DNA of 64,000 nt, from contig NW_024067786.1 in NCBI RefSeq assembly GCF_009389715.1, positions 124,001-188,000 of the forward strand. Reading direction: 5' to 3'. Made by a program: the position numbers and the translations under genes. Origin of the DNA: Phoenix dactylifera. Its lineage: Eukaryota > Streptophyta > Magnoliopsida > Arecales > Arecaceae. The notes beneath the pieces were generated by a model. It was not told where the DNA came from. It searched no databases and saw only the letters and a list, made by a program, of their open reading frames with translations. This document shows, one piece after another, positions 62,547 through 64,000 of this stretch; the first letter of the stretch is position 1; every line of letters starts with the position of its first letter.

Positions 62547-64000
62547 AACTCTCAGCTGTTCCCAGTATGCATGCCCTCCTTTTCTATCCTTGGAGGTGAT
62601 CTTCTCCTAGTACTGGGTATTCCCAAAAGGAGCTCCTTGTTTCAGAGTTAAGAAGTTAAGAGCAGCACTACGTGGTCACTCGTGCTATTGCTTTCTTGTT
62701 CTTCTGGGTCTACTTTTATTTTGGTTATCTCCATGCATACTGCCTGAGTGTGATAAGTGATTCTTATTGTAAGTGGGGTATTATTCAGAATAAAGTACAG
62801 GGGTGAGAAAGTAGGGGAATTTAGTGATTACAAACGCTTGGAAGCTATATTCCTTGCCTAAAGTATAGTTATAATTAATTTGTATATTAAATGGAAAAAA
62901 GATGTTACAATTGGCATCAAGGTCAAGTAATTAAATGTTGTTTACTAAGAAAGCACTTGTTCTGTGGATGCTGTCTTGTTGTTACTTAGCTCAAATGTAT
63001 ACTAATGGCTCTACCTCATGCTGCAAGTTGGCTCAGCTTGGCCAGTGAAAAACATGTATCACAGGCTTCCATCTACCATTGATTACATGACTGAAATTAA
63101 GATCATCTGATGAAAATTTAGTATTATGATGCCAAAGCTCGAGGCGACTCGACTCTTGTTCGATCAGGTCCATGCGCATATTCCTTTGGTAGAAGAGAAT
63201 ATTGAGAGAGAGGTCACGACGATGACATTGCTTCATGTCGCATATTAGGCATCACGATTACTGATTGTATATAATGTTTATGGTTTCATCATTCTATATT
63301 TTGTTCAGATAGGAGTAAAATTCCGTCCATTTCGACTATGAACCTTCAAAGCACAAATGTCATTAGTTCAGTTGGATTGATCAGCATTCATGATACCACC
63401 CATGAAGAGGCATTCCCTTATTATACAAGATGTATCAGTGGGCTCAAACTATCAGGGGATCCCATTATGTCATGCAAATTTTTGCCATAACTTGTCTAAG
63501 TCTAGCTTGGCTTATTAGAGCCTATATAATGATTCTCTACAGCTGCTGCTGCTCTTTGGCTTTGACGAAGTTGATAGCTTGAGGAGACGAATAGATGGAT
63601 ATACATATAATTAAAGAATTGTATAGGTACATAAAAATAATTCATCGCATAAAGGAATCTGCAATTCATGTGCAGAAACGCAAACAAAGGGCGTAAACAT
63701 AATTAAAGAAATGGTAAGGGTATTATATAAATTTTCCGTCAAAAGTTTCACGTTGTGGACCTCGTGGCCGCAGAAACAAATCTGCGATCCCATGGGAACT
63801 GACGTAAGAATTGTACCTGTACATAATTGTGCACCGAGTGAGGGGCGTATCGGAAATTTTTGTTTCACGAGATATTACTACGATTCGGCCAAACTTATTT
63901 AAAGATCCCTATATTGTAAGAAACTTATATCCAGGTCCACGGTCCGTATCAGCCTTTACGGGAACTCGGTACCTGTCCCTATCGAGTATCGACTCCTTCC
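62547..64000. other. 3' UTR and spacer to the window end
   Basis: No gene was recognised. The last 70 bases (GGTCCACGGTCC, ACTCGGTACCTGTCCC) are richer in GGTACC-like words and may be the start of another dispersed repeat cut by the window edge. Confidence 0.4.

Noticed and set aside
1-64000. tRNA genes, rRNA genes or CRISPR arrays
   Set aside because: A search by eye for tRNA A and B box pairs, rRNA segments and regularly spaced short repeats found none that hold up.

Overview
This window is plant nuclear DNA: spliced genes with GT-AG introns, long AT-rich spacers, plant-only gene families and many transposable elements. The gene structures and repeat load suit a monocot, and a palm is my guess, but nothing in the sequence proves that. 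I reconstructed four multi-exon host genes and one single-exon gene by hand from open frames and splice sites.

Layout: (1) 0.2-5.1 kb, + strand: a host-type gene with a BED zinc finger and hAT transposase-like domains, with a non-coding first exon carrying a small upstream ORF. (2) 5.1-17.9 kb: a long spacer with a short Harbinger-type MITE and an unexplained GC-rich island. (3) 17.9-26.7 kb, + strand: a 20-exon kinesin-14 gene with an N-terminal calponin-homology domain (about 1041 aa). (4) 29.1-38.0 kb, - strand: a five-exon Di19 zinc-finger gene (222 aa) with a 5.9 kb last intron holding a hAT-type MITE. (5) 39.5-40.3 kb: a second hAT-type MITE. (6) 42.1-52.7 kb: a Ty3/Gypsy LTR element with roughly 2 kb GC-rich LTRs and a 5-bp target duplication. 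A 3.3 kb hAT DNA transposon with a long uninterrupted transposase frame has jumped into it. (7) 53.9-59.9 kb, + strand: an 11-exon MIKC*-type MADS-box gene (AGL30/65/94-like) with a Harbinger-type MITE in one intron. (8) 62.0-62.5 kb, + strand: a small secreted, probably GPI-anchored proline-rich protein with a cluster of G-boxes upstream.

The most striking feature is splicing. The kinesin-14 gene and the Di19 gene each contain an AT-AC intron with the hallmarks of the minor (U12) spliceosome: an ATATCCTTT donor, a TTCCTT-type branch site about 11 nt from the end, and an AC acceptor. In both cases removing the intron restores the family protein sequence exactly. Other points of note are a duplicated exon in the kinesin stalk, a 27-bp duplication that makes two in-frame splice donors in the MADS gene, the nested hAT-in-Gypsy insertion, and a repeat carrying a U-snRNA-type upstream element. 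The host genes look independent of each other; I see no operon-like or co-functional arrangement. No new defence or mobile system was recognised beyond these.
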